From assembly GCF_002116695.1 (NCBI RefSeq), contig NZ_CP020477.1, forward strand, positions 979,501-1,043,500: a DNA stretch of 64,000 nucleotides, read 5' to 3'. This stretch comes from Acidianus manzaensis. GTDB lineage: Archaea; Thermoproteota; Thermoprotei_A; Sulfolobales; Sulfolobaceae. Under the pieces are notes generated by a model. It was not told the DNA's origin. It saw nothing but the letters and a program-made list of their open reading frames with translations, and ran no database searches. Positions within the stretch are counted from its first letter, which is position 1, and each line of letters opens with the position of its first letter. Of this stretch, positions 1 to 10,382 are shown piece after piece. The position numbers and the translations under genes were made by a program.

Positions 1-380
1 GAGTTATTATAGCTGTAATTATAGGTTTAGCTATTGGAGCTTGGAGTTTTCTTGGTGATGCGTATGGATTTATGGTTAATTGGTTAAATACTTATGGTAT
101 CGCTTTAGGAGGAATTGTGGGAATTAACGTAGCTGACTACGTTTTTATAAGAAAGTTTAACATTGAAATAGATTCTTTATATTCCAGGCAAGGAGTATAC
201 AGATATTTTAAGGGAATAAATCCGATGTCTGTCATAGCATTTGTTATTTCAATTATTCCTGGCTATACTTATTTACTTGGAATAAAATCAATGTATCCGT
301 TCTATTCTTTAGGTCCATTACTGAGCCTTTCATTATCTTTATTATTGTATATTATACTAATGAAAATAAAACACTGGTGA
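1..380 (+). CDS. NCS1-family nucleobase/allantoin-type permease, C-terminal fragment (5' end outside window)
   Basis: The reading frame is open from base 3, upstream of the first internal ATG at 72, so the gene begins before the window. The visible part has about three hydrophobic segments, including a [20 protein letters not shown] stretch. This resembles the end of the second NCS1 permease in this window (35986-37452, GAVAGIMIADYWIL). NCS1 proteins import cytosine, uracil, purines, allantoin or hydantoins with a cation. The stop lies 4 bases ahead of a cytosine-deaminase-like amidohydrolase, so permease and hydrolases probably form one operon. The substrate cannot be told from this fragment. 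Confidence 0.75.
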   Translation, partial: VIIAVIIGLAIGAWSFLGDAYGFMVNWLNTYGIALGGIVGINVADYVFIRKFNIEIDSLYSRQGVYRYFKGINPMSVIAFVISIIPGYTYLLGIKSMYPFYSLGPLLSLSLSLLLYIILMKIKHW

Positions 381-384
381 TAAC

Positions 385-1593
385 ATGATCTTAAAGAATT
401 TAACTACAGTTGAAGGTAAAAATATAAGTATTGAAATAAATGGAGATAAAATTGCAAAAATATATGAAGGGATAGCACCAGTAGGAGAAAATATGGAAGG
501 GAGTTTAGTAACTCCTTCTTTAATTGATGCTCACGCTCATTTAGATAGTAATTTTTTACTTGACGTATGCAAAGAGGCTGAAACTCCAAAATTTATTGAA
601 GCTTTGCAAGCTTTATTAGAATGTAAGGAAAAATTAAGGCCTGAAGATATTTATTCTCTAGCTAAGAAATCTATTTACTATTACCTAAGTCATGGATCTT
701 TGTACGTAAGGACTCACGTTATGATTGACGATAATATAGATCGTTTAAAATATATAGCTAAACTAAAAGAAGAATTTAAAGATATGATAAATATTCAGAT
801 AATTGGTTTTATACAAAGTTATTCCTATTTTAATGAAGAGGTAGAAGAAAATATGTATAAAGCTTTAGAATACGCTGATGGAATAGGAGGACAGCCTCAC
901 CTTCAACCTTCTAGAGAAGATGGAATAATGATGATTAAGAAAATATTTGATGCGGTTGAAGGAAAAAATAAGCTTTTAGACTTTCATGCGGACTTTGCAG
1001 ATGATTCAGAGACAAAATTTAGTGAGGTAATAATTTCTGAAGCTTTGAAGAGAAAAATGTACGGTAAAGTTTCTTTAAGTCACGTTACTGCAATGCACTC
1101 TTATAATGAAGATTATTTTAGGAGGTATTTAAAATGGTTAAGAGAAAGCGAAGCTAGCGTAATTGTAGCTCCAATAACTGCGTTAGAAGAATCTGGAGCT
1201 TTTGAACAATATCCAAAAAGGAGAGGGATAGCTAGAGTCTTAGATTTATTATCTGCAGGAGTTAATGTAGCACTAGGTCATGATGATATTCAAAATCATT
1301 TAAATCCTTATGGTGTAGGGGATATGTTGCAAGCAGGTTTTGTGTTGGCAATTTCTTCTTATATGTATTTTTCTCCATATGCTAGGACAATATTTGATTT
1401 AATGACTTATAATGGCGCAAAAGCATTACATTTGTCGAATTATGGTTTGCAAGTAGGTAATGATGCAGACTTAGTTATTTATAATGCAAAATCTCCATTA
1501 GAGGCTTTAAGAGATGTAAAACCTAGGAAAATGGTTATAAGTAAAGGAAAAATAATTTATGAAAGTAAAATTGAAGAAAAAACGGTGTGGTAG
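385..1593 (+). CDS. Cytosine-deaminase-like metal-dependent amidohydrolase, catalytic Glu replaced
   Basis: A 402-residue protein of the amidohydrolase superfamily, closest in pattern to cytosine/isoguanine deaminases. The metal-binding motif DAHAHLDSN lies near residue 50, HADFADD at 201-207, SHVTAMHS near 235 and GHDDIQN near 300. In E. coli CodA the segment after the third metal His reads HCDEIDD and its Glu is the proton shuttle. Here that residue is Phe204, so cytosine deamination as such is doubtful. The ATG follows a GGTGAT ribosome site by 3 bases. The gene sits between an NCS1 permease and a second amidohydrolase that starts directly after its stop. The family is clear; the substrate is unknown. 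Confidence 0.85.
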   Translation: MILKNLTTVEGKNISIEINGDKIAKIYEGIAPVGENMEGSLVTPSLIDAHAHLDSNFLLDVCKEAETPKFIEALQALLECKEKLRPEDIYSLAKKSIYYYLSHGSLYVRTHVMIDDNIDRLKYIAKLKEEFKDMINIQIIGFIQSYSYFNEEVEENMYKALEYADGIGGQPHLQPSREDGIMMIKKIFDAVEGKNKLLDFHADFADDSETKFSEVIISEALKRKMYGKVSLSHVTAMHSYNEDYFRRYLKWLRESEASVIVAPITALEESGAFEQYPKRRGIARVLDLLSAGVNVALGHDDIQNHLNPYGVGDMLQAGFVLAISSYMYFSPYARTIFDLMTYNGAKALHLSNYGLQVGNDADLVIYNAKSPLEALRDVKPRKMVISKGKIIYESKIEEKTVW

Positions 1594-2835
1594 ATGTTAG
1601 TAAAGAATGTTAGGTTTTATAGTGATAATAAGTTACATGACATTTACGTTGAAGAAGGAATAATACAATGTATTGATTGTAAAGGTAAAAAGGACGATTT
1701 GGTTTTTGAAGGAAGAGGAAGGCTATTATTACCTCCTTTTGTTAATCCTCATTCTCATTTAGGCTATGCTTTAACTTTGAATTATGGGAGAAAAAATAGA
1801 AGCGGTACATTACAAGAAGGAGCTATGATAACTCGGAACGAAATATCTCCAAAAATAAGTGAAGATGATGTAGTATCAAGGCTTAAAAAATTGGAAAAAT
1901 TGTTCTTTATAAATGGAGTCCTTTACGTTAGAACTCATGAGATTTTATCTTTAGTATTAAAAGTTATTAAAGCTAGAAAAGAAATTAGTCTAATAAATTT
2001 ACAAATAGTAGCTTTTCCTTCTCCAGGATTTTTCTACTCTGACAATTCAATAGATTTAACTGAGATAGCGTTAAATGAAGGAGCAGAAGTTGTAGGATTA
2101 ATTCCTAATTGGGAACCTACAAAAGATTTAGGAGCAGAATCAGTAAAAATAGCATTTGATTTGGCAGAAAAATATGGTAAAATGATAGATGGTCATATTG
2201 ACGAAAATGATGATCCAGCTTCTAGATTTGTAGAATACGTTGCTTATGAGGCTTTAAAGAGAAATTTAGGAGATAGAACTACGATAAGTCATATGACTGC
2301 TTCTCACTCCTATTCATCTGATTATTTTTACAAACTTGTAAATTTAATGAATCTAGCAAAAGTTAACGTTATTTCAAATCCTGTCGTAAGTACTCATTTA
2401 CAAGGTAGATATGACTCTTACCCAAAAAGAAGAGGTTTAGCTAGAATAAAGGAAATGATGAGTAGAGGAATAAACGTAGGTCTAGGTACTGATAATATCG
2501 GAGATCCTATTTATCCGTTGGGTGATGGTAATATGTTAAGAGTACTTCAAGAAGCTTTCCTAATAGATCATTTTACAAGCGAAGATATAGAAGGAATGTT
2601 AAAGTTAATTACTTATAATTCCGCCAAAATAATGAAATTAAAGGATTATGGAATAAAGGAAAATAAGAAAGCCGAATTTGTAGTTTTAAATGCTAAAAGC
2701 GAATATGAAGCCTTAAGAAACATTTTACCTCCTGCTCTAGTAGTTTCTGGAAAGAATTTTGCTCAAAATGAAATAGAATTCAGAATAAATGATAAAGATG
2801 TTACTGATGAAGTAGAAAATTTAATAGAATATTAA
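1594..2835 (+). CDS. Cytosine-deaminase-like metal-dependent amidohydrolase, catalytic Glu present
   Basis: A 413-residue paralogue of the preceding gene; its ATG directly follows the upstream TAG, which implies translational coupling. Motifs are [10 protein letters not shown] near residue 50, GHIDENDDP with His201 and Glu204, [10 protein letters not shown] near 230, and [10 protein letters not shown] near 300. The HxDE arrangement matches active cytosine/pterin/isoguanine deaminases, unlike its neighbour, which has Phe in place of Glu. The last metal Asp is in GTDN rather than the GHDD of the other two paralogues, suggesting a different substrate pocket. Likely a ring deaminase or cyclic amidase for an imported N-heterocycle. 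Confidence 0.85.
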   Translation: MLVKNVRFYSDNKLHDIYVEEGIIQCIDCKGKKDDLVFEGRGRLLLPPFVNPHSHLGYALTLNYGRKNRSGTLQEGAMITRNEISPKISEDDVVSRLKKLEKLFFINGVLYVRTHEILSLVLKVIKARKEISLINLQIVAFPSPGFFYSDNSIDLTEIALNEGAEVVGLIPNWEPTKDLGAESVKIAFDLAEKYGKMIDGHIDENDDPASRFVEYVAYEALKRNLGDRTTISHMTASHSYSSDYFYKLVNLMNLAKVNVISNPVVSTHLQGRYDSYPKRRGLARIKEMMSRGINVGLGTDNIGDPIYPLGDGNMLRVLQEAFLIDHFTSEDIEGMLKLITYNSAKIMKLKDYGIKENKKAEFVVLNAKSEYEALRNILPPALVVSGKNFAQNEIEFRINDKDVTDEVENLIEY

Positions 2836-2901
2836 TCTTATACAAATAAAAGTATTCCTTTCTTAAATTTCATAAATAGTTAATATATAAAAAATAGTGC
2901 T

Positions 2902-2980
2902 AGTATTTGATTGCTTAACGTAATTCAACGAATTATTCTGATTGAGAGAAGAGCTTAATTTTCAGATAATCTACAAACTA
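2902..2980 (+). repeat. Copy A of an approximately 80-bp dispersed intergenic repeat
   Basis: Lies between the convergent ends of the amidohydrolase operon and the flavoprotein pair. It aligns by eye with copies at 16849-16925, 27325-27405 and, inverted, 30361-30435. Shared blocks include TATTTGA, GAATTATTCT, GAGAGAAGAGCTT, AATTTTCAGAT and CAAACT. TCTGA and TCAGA near its middle could pair as a weak stem. No ORF is present. The function is unknown. Confidence 0.6.
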
Positions 2981-2991
2981 ATAAAAAAGTA

Positions 2992-4083
2992 CTAAAACTG
3001 TAACTTACCAGGATTAAATAAGTCTTCCTTATCATACATTTTCTTATACTGAATAATTTTCCTTATATGCTCTTTACTTAGCCTAGAATTTATGTAAATG
3101 TCTTCTACATCAAAACTCGATTTGCCAAAAGACTTTTTTATGTTGTCTAATTCTTCTTTACTAAAAGTCATAAAATCCACATGGGCTTTATTGTCATTAG
3201 CAAATTCTACTTCAGTTATTCCTTTTAATATTTTAGGATCAAGAGGAAAATCAAAATGATAGGTAGTATAGTACGCTTTTGAAAAATTCTCATAAAATAC
3301 TCCTGCAAAGAATTTATCTCTATTCTCCCAGATTTGAGAAGCGTCGACTCCATCCTTAAATTCTTCATCCTCCTCATATGCTACTATTAAATGCCATTTA
3401 TCTGGACCAATACTTAACTTAGCTATTTCTGGAGATCTCAAAACCATATGATAAAGAGGATAATTATTTTCATAAATTTTTTCAGAATACTGAATAGCTT
3501 CAGAAACTGAGTTAAACACAATCATTTTAGCATGTATCTCCTTATTTAATTTTAACATTCTAAGCCTAGTTACTATACCAGTTGTTCCTTCCGCGTGAGC
3601 TGCAATTTTAGTATCACCTCCTCTTAGCTTTACTAATTTCCCTCTAGGATTAACCATTGTCACTTCAATCACTTGATCCCAATTTGGACCATATTTGTAT
3701 GATCCTATTCCCCATGACCCTCCACAAAAATTTCCTCCTACTGTAGAGTACTTCCATAAGGTAGGATAAACCCTTGGATTATGAAAATGGCTTCCAGCTT
3801 CTAAAGTTATCGTATTATCATCTTCTTCTATTTTTCTATTCATACTAGTCATATCAATTATTATTCCTCCTTTTAATGGAAGTAAGCCTTTAGCACTACT
3901 CATTCCTCCTCCTTTAGGTATTAAAGGAATATGCTCTTCTATGCAATGCTCTACTAACTCTAATATTTCGTCTTCATTTTTAGGATATGCTACTGCATCT
4001 GGTAATAGACTAGGCACGTCTTTATCTAAACTTTTCACTGCCTTTATTCTATCTTCTAGTTTAGAAGAAAGAATGACTTTCAT
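2992..4083 (-). CDS. VAO/GlcD-family FAD-linked oxidase (paralogue 1)
   Basis: A 363-residue flavoprotein of the FAD_binding_4 (VAO/PCMH) fold. The FAD phosphate loop IPLIPKGGGMSSAKG lies near residues 54-68, VGGNFCGGSWGIGSYKYG near 115-132, and HAEGTTGIVTRLRML near 163-177. The C-terminus ends in a HIRKIIQYKKMYDKEDLFNPGK segment shared by its paralogues. Compared with typical GlcD proteins (about 460 residues) the substrate-binding C-terminal domain is short. Its ATG overlaps the stop of the upstream paralogue by 4 bases, so the two are co-transcribed and may form a heteromer. The substrate is unknown; oxidation of a hydroxylated or N-heterocyclic intermediate is inferred from the amidohydrolase and xanthine-dehydrogenase neighbours. 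Confidence 0.82.
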   Translation of the reverse strand: MKVILSSKLEDRIKAVKSLDKDVPSLLPDAVAYPKNEDEILELVEHCIEEHIPLIPKGGGMSSAKGLLPLKGGIIIDMTSMNRKIEEDDNTITLEAGSHFHNPRVYPTLWKYSTVGGNFCGGSWGIGSYKYGPNWDQVIEVTMVNPRGKLVKLRGGDTKIAAHAEGTTGIVTRLRMLKLNKEIHAKMIVFNSVSEAIQYSEKIYENNYPLYHMVLRSPEIAKLSIGPDKWHLIVAYEEDEEFKDGVDASQIWENRDKFFAGVFYENFSKAYYTTYHFDFPLDPKILKGITEVEFANDNKAHVDFMTFSKEELDNIKKSFGKSSFDVEDIYINSRLSKEHIRKIIQYKKMYDKEDLFNPGKLQF

Positions 4084-5303
4084 TGAAAATCTACTTTACC
4101 AGGATTAAATAAGTCTTCCTTATCATACATTTTCTTATACTGAATAATTTTCCTTATATGCTCTGGTTTTAATCTAGAATTAATTTTTATACTGTTTAAG
4201 TCAAAATTTGTTCCACCTAAAATTTTGTATATTTCTTCATATTGTTCTTCACTTTCAGTCAAAATGAAAGGGTGAGCAATTAAAGCTACATCAAATTCTA
4301 CGTCAGCAATAATTCCTAAGTTTTTCACTTTTTCTAATTTTTCTTCAATTTCGTCTAGAGGAATATCTTTCACAATATAATACAATCTTTTCTTTAATAT
4401 TCCCATTGCTGTAGTTATTGTACCGCCAAAGAATAGAAATCTTTTTGACCAAACTAATTCTCCTGCTTTTCTATTCCCAATATTTTCTTCGTCTTCAGTC
4501 ACCACTAAAACGTTCCACTTTTCGCTACTTACTCCAGTAATATTCTCAGATAATTTTGACATAGTTGGAGATCTTAAGGTTACATGATAAACATTAGTCA
4601 TATCGTAAAGACTTTCAACAAATTTTAAAGCATCATGAAGAGAATCAAATTCAATTAAATATGGATATTCTTTTTTTCTTCCTTCTTCTCTTTTTTGTAC
4701 TCTTAATCTAGTTACTATACCAGTTGTTCCTTCTGCATGAGCTGCAATCTTAACATCTCCACCAATTAAAGTAGTTATTTTTCCTTTTGGATTTACCATT
4801 CTAATTTCAGTTACGTAATCCCAGTTTCGTCCGTATTTGAATTCTCCTATTCCTCCAGAGCCTCCTGAAAAGAATCCTCCTACTGTTGCTCCTTCATCAT
4901 AAGTTGAAGGATATACTCTTGGAGAAAATGTCATTCTTCCATTAAAAAAGGGTAAACTGTATTCACAATAAATTTCTTCATCATCTTCATTCAATATTTT
5001 ATTCATTTTTGTCATATCAATTATTATTCCTCCTTTAAGTGGTATTATACCACCTACGTTGTTTTTTCCTCCTGCTCTTGGAACTAAGGGCACATGATTT
5101 TCTAAAGCTATCTCAACAACCTTAATTACTTCTTCCTCGTTTTTTGGGTATACTACTAATGATCCTCTGTATTTTTTTAGAAGATTAACCAGAAATGGGG
5201 ACGTATGGCTAAAATCTCTAGATTTTTCTTCTACGATTTTCTGATTATCAGTAACTTCTATTTCCTCCTTTAGCAAAAGATTCTTCACTGATGTTAAATC
5301 CAT
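4080..5303 (-). CDS. VAO/GlcD-family FAD-linked oxidase (paralogue 2)
   Basis: A 407-residue flavoprotein, first gene of a two-gene minus-strand unit. The FAD-binding loop VPLVPRAGGKNNVGG is near residues 70-85, followed by ATVGGFFSGGSGGIGEFKYG near 137-156 and HAEGTTGIVTRLRV near 187-200. The C-terminal 22 residues match paralogue 1, and the DNA there is identical over 69 bases (3005-3073 versus 4096-4164). The N-terminus carries a KSRDFSHTSPFL segment also seen in the proteins at 15459-16658 and 27521-28645. No membrane segment is visible, so it is probably cytoplasmic. The acceptor and substrate are unknown. Confidence 0.82.
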   Translation of the reverse strand: MDLTSVKNLLLKEEIEVTDNQKIVEEKSRDFSHTSPFLVNLLKKYRGSLVVYPKNEEEVIKVVEIALENHVPLVPRAGGKNNVGGIIPLKGGIIIDMTKMNKILNEDDEEIYCEYSLPFFNGRMTFSPRVYPSTYDEGATVGGFFSGGSGGIGEFKYGRNWDYVTEIRMVNPKGKITTLIGGDVKIAAHAEGTTGIVTRLRVQKREEGRKKEYPYLIEFDSLHDALKFVESLYDMTNVYHVTLRSPTMSKLSENITGVSSEKWNVLVVTEDEENIGNRKAGELVWSKRFLFFGGTITTAMGILKKRLYYIVKDIPLDEIEEKLEKVKNLGIIADVEFDVALIAHPFILTESEEQYEEIYKILGGTNFDLNSIKINSRLKPEHIRKIIQYKKMYDKEDLFNPGKVDFQ

Positions 5304-5518
5304 AAAACTAATACGTTTCTTAAGTTTTAAGCTTTTATTTATCTTATTATTCTACTTTGTTTTAATTTTTAGTTCTTGGAGTAACTTAAGTATTACTCAA
5401 TAGTAGACATGTACATAGACTGGACAGAAATACAATATATGACAATAAACAGAAGGAGTAGAAAGGAAAGAAGCATGGAGAAATACATAACAACAAAATA
5501 TAGAGAAAAACTTCATCA

Positions 5519-6802
5519 CTATTTTAAATTAGGGAAACAGTTTTTACATCTAAGATTCTTATTTAAGATCTCAGCAATTAGAATAGAGATTAAACCAAGT
5601 ATTATGAATAATGTAAAGCCGTATGCATAGCCATCATATCCGTATAAATTAACTATGGAAGCCATGATTGGTGGTATTATTATACCTCCAACACTTCCTA
5701 AACCACCTACTAGACCTGATGCACCACCTACACTATTAGAAGCATATTTAGGAACCATCTTATACACAGCACCATTTGCTATTCCCATTCCAATAGCTAA
5801 ACTTATCTCTCCCAGTAGGGAAGTATTAATTTTAAAGCTTGTAATCATTATTATAGAACCTAATACTATTATAGAATATGATATAAGTGATACTTTTTCT
5901 CCTCCAATTCTATCACTTAGAAATCCTCCAAGAACTCTTATAAGAGCAGTAAGTAATGAAAATAATATGCCAACTAAAAATCCAGCCTCAACAATACTAA
6001 TATGTAAGAAATTCTGCCAATACGTAGGAAGCCAGACTGTTAAAGCCTCAAAACCTCCAAATGAAGTTAAATACATAATTGTAAGAAGCCAAACTTTTGG
6101 TTCTTTAGCAGAATTAATTATAGATTTTGAGGCATTTGAAGAAGGAAATATTTCTTCTCCATAAGTTTTTGCCTCATTTATAGCCTTATCCCCTATTTCT
6201 TTTCTCAGCCTAAAATAAATTACATCTTGACCGAAGAAGAAGAAAATTATGATACCAAATAGGACTATTAAGCTCCATATTAGATAGACATTAGTTAAAC
6301 CAAAACTTAATAGATAAGGTAATATAACTGTAAATATTCCAGGAGATGTATTTCCAATTCCAGCAAAAGTGCCTAAAGCAAAACCTTGGTTACGTTGAGG
6401 GAACCAATACGAAACATAGGCTATTCCAGATGAAAATGTCGAAATTCCAGTTCCAGCTATTGCACCAGAAATTAATAGTAGTAAATAGGAAACATCGTTT
6501 AGAAATAAAATTATTACTATAGAGAGCATCCCAATAAAGGCTATTATAAGTTGTGTTAAAATTACTTTTTTACCACCATATTTTTCAACTAACGCACCAA
6601 AAGGTATTCTAAGCAAAGAACCAGTAAGCAAGGGTATAGCTATTAGCCAACCTATTTCTTCAATGGAAAGATGAAGAATAGATGAAAACTTATGAACAGT
6701 TACACTAAAAAGAGAAACTGCTGTAAATCCTATGAAGAATGCTAATGTTCCAGTAATTAAAGCAAGTTTTGGGGAACCTTTTATTTTACTTCTTTTCGTC
6801 AC
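5519..6802 (-). CDS. narK: NarK-like nitrate/nitrite MFS transporter
   Basis: A 427-residue major facilitator protein with about 12 hydrophobic segments. The A-motif-like loop GALVEKYGGKK follows the second segment, and a glycine-rich NSVGGASGLVGGLGSVGG helix lies near residues 345-365, as in nitrate/nitrite porters, which carry Gly-rich nitrate signatures. It overlaps the 3' end of the nitrite reductase gene by 17 bases and is the last gene of the nitrate assimilation operon, which supports nitrate uptake or nitrite export. The start is the first ATG in the frame and lies inside the upstream gene. Confidence 0.82.
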   Translation of the reverse strand: MTKRSKIKGSPKLALITGTLAFFIGFTAVSLFSVTVHKFSSILHLSIEEIGWLIAIPLLTGSLLRIPFGALVEKYGGKKVILTQLIIAFIGMLSIVIILFLNDVSYLLLLISGAIAGTGISTFSSGIAYVSYWFPQRNQGFALGTFAGIGNTSPGIFTVILPYLLSFGLTNVYLIWSLIVLFGIIIFFFFGQDVIYFRLRKEIGDKAINEAKTYGEEIFPSSNASKSIINSAKEPKVWLLTIMYLTSFGGFEALTVWLPTYWQNFLHISIVEAGFLVGILFSLLTALIRVLGGFLSDRIGGEKVSLISYSIIVLGSIIMITSFKINTSLLGEISLAIGMGIANGAVYKMVPKYASNSVGGASGLVGGLGSVGGIIIPPIMASIVNLYGYDGYAYGFTLFIILGLISILIAEILNKNLRCKNCFPNLK

Positions 6803-8132
6803 CTAGATTCACCTCTCTAAAAGATTTTACTTCCCTTATTTTATCCTCTAGATTTCCAGTCTCTGTAACTTTCTGAATTAGTTCGACATAATCTTCTGCA
6901 TCAATCTCTCCTAAGAATTTTCCTATCCTAAAATTATCTCCTTTTACGTAGACTTTGAACACTTTTTTGCCATTCCTCACAGCAGCCCCTAATCCAATAT
7001 CTGCAATTTGGTGTCTTCCACAAGAGTGAGAGCAACCACTTATATAGACTCTCAAATTTGATCCTTTTTCTTTAAGAATTTTATTTATATTTTCCGCTAC
7101 TGTTGTAGTTGAAAGGATTGCCGGGGGACAGTAGTCATCTCCTATGCAGGATTCTACAAGTCTTGAAGAAATAGGATAACTATCTGATATTTCGTAATCT
7201 AATCCGCTTATTTCAGTATCTCTTTTAACTGGAATAAATATGGATTGAGCATTAAATAATATGACAAAATCGAAGTTATCTTTCGCTAATTTGATTACTT
7301 CCTTTACTTTTTCTGTAGTTAGCCAGCCTCCTGCAGTCCTTACCATAATTATCTTTTTGTGAGGTATCATAAAAGGAGAGGAAGTTTCTATTTTTGTCAC
7401 ATACTTCTTTTTATCGTTTATAATATCTTTAGTCTTTTCTTTATATTTAGCTAAAATCCACTTAAATCCTCTTTTCTCATTTTCTTGTTTAAGTAAATCT
7501 GCTACAGCTATAGATATTGCTAAAGTGTCATCAGATGTAACATTTTCAAACATTTTTATTGATTGAAATTCTTGATCACCTATTCCACCACCAAGATAGA
7601 TATCAAATCTGTTCTCATCCTTAGCAACAATTCCTATGTCCATTATACCTGGAGTTGCACATCCTCTTTCACATGCAGAGATTGTTATTTTAACTCTTTT
7701 AGGGAGTTTTGGGTATTCATAGTCTGGGTTATGGCGGAAATATGAGGCTATTTGCATAGCGATCTTAACAGAGTCAGTTTTTGCAAATGGACATAAATAT
7801 GATGGACATGGTAACACATTCCTTACTGAAGCTCCACAAGAGTCTTGTGGATCTAAATCTGCGTTTTTAAGTTCTTCAATTACTTTATCTAAATCATTAA
7901 GGTTTACTCCATAAAGCTCTACGTCACCTCTAGTTGTGAAATGAATCTTATTATTTCCATAATTTGATGCTATTTCAATCAATGCCTCTAATTGATAAGT
8001 ATACCATTTTAATGGATCCCTTAAGTTACCTTGTCTTATCCTAACTGATACTAAATCGTTATCCCCTCTGCTTGTATATATTCCTTTATATCTTGATGGA
8101 TAATATAACTTAAATTTCTCAGAATATTTCAT
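6786..8132 (-). CDS. nirA: Ferredoxin-type siroheme nitrite reductase
   Basis: A 448-residue nitrite/sulfite reductase family protein. The siroheme/[4Fe-4S] ligands are visible as CIGDDYC (C-x5-C) and CSHSC (C-x3-C) near residues 330 and 368, the latter within ISGCSHSCGRHQIADIG. The N-terminal half-domain shows RIRQGNL, FTTRGDVELYG and SACERGCATPGIMDIG. The family reduces nitrite to ammonia or sulfite to sulfide by six electrons. Placement between a nitrate reductase and a NarK-like transporter argues for nitrite. It starts about 270 bases downstream of the nitrate reductase stop and may have its own promoter. Confidence 0.88.
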   Translation of the reverse strand: MKYSEKFKLYYPSRYKGIYTSRGDNDLVSVRIRQGNLRDPLKWYTYQLEALIEIASNYGNNKIHFTTRGDVELYGVNLNDLDKVIEELKNADLDPQDSCGASVRNVLPCPSYLCPFAKTDSVKIAMQIASYFRHNPDYEYPKLPKRVKITISACERGCATPGIMDIGIVAKDENRFDIYLGGGIGDQEFQSIKMFENVTSDDTLAISIAVADLLKQENEKRGFKWILAKYKEKTKDIINDKKKYVTKIETSSPFMIPHKKIIMVRTAGGWLTTEKVKEVIKLAKDNFDFVILFNAQSIFIPVKRDTEISGLDYEISDSYPISSRLVESCIGDDYCPPAILSTTTVAENINKILKEKGSNLRVYISGCSHSCGRHQIADIGLGAAVRNGKKVFKVYVKGDNFRIGKFLGEIDAEDYVELIQKVTETGNLEDKIREVKSFREVNLGDEKK

Positions 8133-8399
8133 TTTACTCGTATAACTGCTATTTTTATCATATTTACATGTTATGATAATTACAACTAAAAAATATTTAA
8201 TTGTAATGACAGATAGTAAGAATGAGATGCAGAATTATCTTCATGGAAATTAGGATATAATATTCTCAGAATTGAATCAGGAATTCTTAGTTTGTAAAAG
8301 AGAATTTAACTTATTTACTTTATTTTATTTTACTACCATCTTCTTTTAAATTTTTTATATTTTTTTAGTGATTAGATTCTAGTACCATCTTAAAAATTA

Positions 8400-10349
8400 C
8401 TATGATAGTGGAAGTATCCTAGCCTTTAAATGTTTAAATGCAGGCTCTTTACTTATTGGATCAATTTTCCAATCCATTATTTTATTAGCGTGACCCCAGT
8501 GAAAAGGCATGAATGCAATATTACCTTTTATCCAGTTTACGCATTTAACTATTGAGTCTGTGTATCCTTCATTAGTCATTATCCTAACTTTACTACCATT
8601 TTTTACACCTAATTTCTCACAATAATCATTTCCTAAGAGGATAAAATCATCATCACTAATCAGAGCTAAGGACCAGCTTCTTGATGATCTAGTTCTGGTA
8701 TTCCAGTGCCCCATTGTTCTCCCAGTTATAATTATTATTTCATTATCGTCAATCACTAGATCTTCTTTATCTAAATCCACTCCTTTAGTCTTATATATTT
8801 TAGGCTTAATTGTAGATATTTTAAAAGGCCATCTATATCCTCCTATTAAATCATTATAACTAAGGCTAGAGATATCATCAGTTCTTCCTTTAGTTAGTCC
8901 TTTGAATTCAGTGAATATTTCATCAACACTTTTGTAATTGAACTCAAAACCTAAATAATTTGCAATTCTTTGAAATATTAACCAATCTGGTAAAGCGTCA
9001 GTCTTTAAATCAATAATTTTTGATAAATATCCCACAGTTCTATCACCAGAAGTATGTATTCCCTCTCTTTCACCCCATGATGAAGCTGGAAAAACAACAT
9101 CAGCGTATTTTGCAGTTTCAGTGAAATAAGCATCTTGTACTATTAATATATCTAAATATGATAAGAGGTCAGCGAATTTCCTCGATTGAGGTAAAGAAAC
9201 TATTGGATTTGTTCCAATAATGTATAAGGCACTTATTTTTCTTTCCTCAATTAGTCTATACATTTCAGTTATTGTGTAATAGTGTCTAGGGATAGAATAT
9301 CTAGGTAAACTCCAGTAGTCCTCAACTTCCCTAACCTCATCTTCATTGCTAATATACCTTAACCCAGGCAACATTCCAGCTAAGGCTCCAGCTTCTCTAG
9401 CCCCCATAGAATTATGCTGACCAGTTAGAGGTAATACTCCTGAACCTTCTACCCCAACATTTCCAGATAACATAGCTAAGGTTGCTATTAAAATTCCAGT
9501 ATCAACACCATGTATTGTCTGATTAACTCCCATACCCCACATAAATATTGTCTTAGTTTTATAAATTCTTAAAGCAATATCATAGATTACACTAATATCT
9601 AGTCCTAATAAATTAGCTACTCTCTCAAGTGGATATTTCATTGCAACATTCTTAAATTCCTCAAACCCTTCTGGTTCAATTTTAACTCCTTTTTCTATTA
9701 AAACATATGCTATAGAATTAAGTAATATAATATCTTTACCTGGTGGGATTCTTATGAATATATCTGATTGCTGTGCAGTATCAGTAAATATTGGATCAAT
9801 AACTATCATTTTTGCCTTATTTCTTTTTCTATTCATTAACATTCTATTCCATAACACTGGATAACTTGAGGCAGGATTAACCCCAACAAGAAAATAAGTT
9901 TCTGCTTTACTTAGATCATCGTATGAAACAGTAGGTGAAGGGTCATTAAATGCATATTTTAACGCATATGCTGCACTAGCCATACATAATCTTACATTGG
10001 AATCAAACGAGGCAGTACCAATAAGACCCTTTCCCAGCTTTACAGCTAAATATTGGTCCTCTGTGGGTATTTGTGCACCAATATAAATTCCTAGCGAATC
10101 CTTATTTTTTCTTATTATTCTTCTAATTTTATTAACAGAATATTCTAATGCTTTTCCCCAGTCAACTTCCTTTCCATTTATCATTGGACTAGTTAAACGG
10201 CCTGATTCTATGGTTTCTAACAGTGTAGCACCTTTAACGCATTGCATTCCCTTATTCGTAATGTAATTTTCAGGGTAAATTATCTTTTTATGAATATCAA
10301 CCCGTAATTTACAACCTACTCCGCAATAAGGGCAAATAGTACTACTTAT
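8400..10349 (-). CDS. nasA: Assimilatory nitrate reductase, molybdopterin catalytic subunit; start is AUA or frameshifted
   Basis: The first ATG in frame (10247) would give 615 residues but would cut off most of the Fe-S motif. The same frame runs upstream to an in-frame stop just before 10349 and encodes STICPYCGVGCKL, then MQCVKG, which together supply the C-x2-C-x3-C...C [4Fe-4S] ligands. No ATG, GTG or TTG precedes it. An ATA codon at 10349-10347 lies 5 bases after GGTGAT, the usual local ribosome-site spacing. Alternatively an ATG at 10356-10354 joins the frame if one A of a five-A run is removed. Other family signs are LPLTGQHNSMGAREAG and, C-terminally, TGRTMGHWNTRTRS and MPFHWG. It is expected to reduce nitrate to nitrite. 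Confidence 0.85.
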   Translation of the reverse strand: MSSTICPYCGVGCKLRVDIHKKIIYPENYITNKGMQCVKGATLLETIESGRLTSPMINGKEVDWGKALEYSVNKIRRIIRKNKDSLGIYIGAQIPTEDQYLAVKLGKGLIGTASFDSNVRLCMASAAYALKYAFNDPSPTVSYDDLSKAETYFLVGVNPASSYPVLWNRMLMNRKRNKAKMIVIDPIFTDTAQQSDIFIRIPPGKDIILLNSIAYVLIEKGVKIEPEGFEEFKNVAMKYPLERVANLLGLDISVIYDIALRIYKTKTIFMWGMGVNQTIHGVDTGILIATLAMLSGNVGVEGSGVLPLTGQHNSMGAREAGALAGMLPGLRYISNEDEVREVEDYWSLPRYSIPRHYYTITEMYRLIEERKISALYIIGTNPIVSLPQSRKFADLLSYLDILIVQDAYFTETAKYADVVFPASSWGEREGIHTSGDRTVGYLSKIIDLKTDALPDWLIFQRIANYLGFEFNYKSVDEIFTEFKGLTKGRTDDISSLSYNDLIGGYRWPFKISTIKPKIYKTKGVDLDKEDLVIDDNEIIIITGRTMGHWNTRTRSSRSWSLALISDDDFILLGNDYCEKLGVKNGSKVRIMTNEGYTDSIVKCVNWIKGNIAFMPFHWGHANKIMDWKIDPISKEPAFKHLKARILPLS

Positions 10350-10382
10350 TTTTCATCACCTTTGAATAAATAAAAAATTACT

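Noticed and set aside
5409..5630. Plus-strand ORF of 73 residues overlapping the end of the narK-like gene
   Set aside because: Its second half is the reverse complement of the transporter coding sequence, and the protein is lysine/arginine-rich without a family pattern. It is a shadow ORF.
5655..6164. Plus-strand ORF of 169 residues inside the narK-like gene
   Set aside because: Antisense to conserved transporter sequence; proline/isoleucine-rich composition results from reading Gly- and Ile-rich membrane codons backwards.
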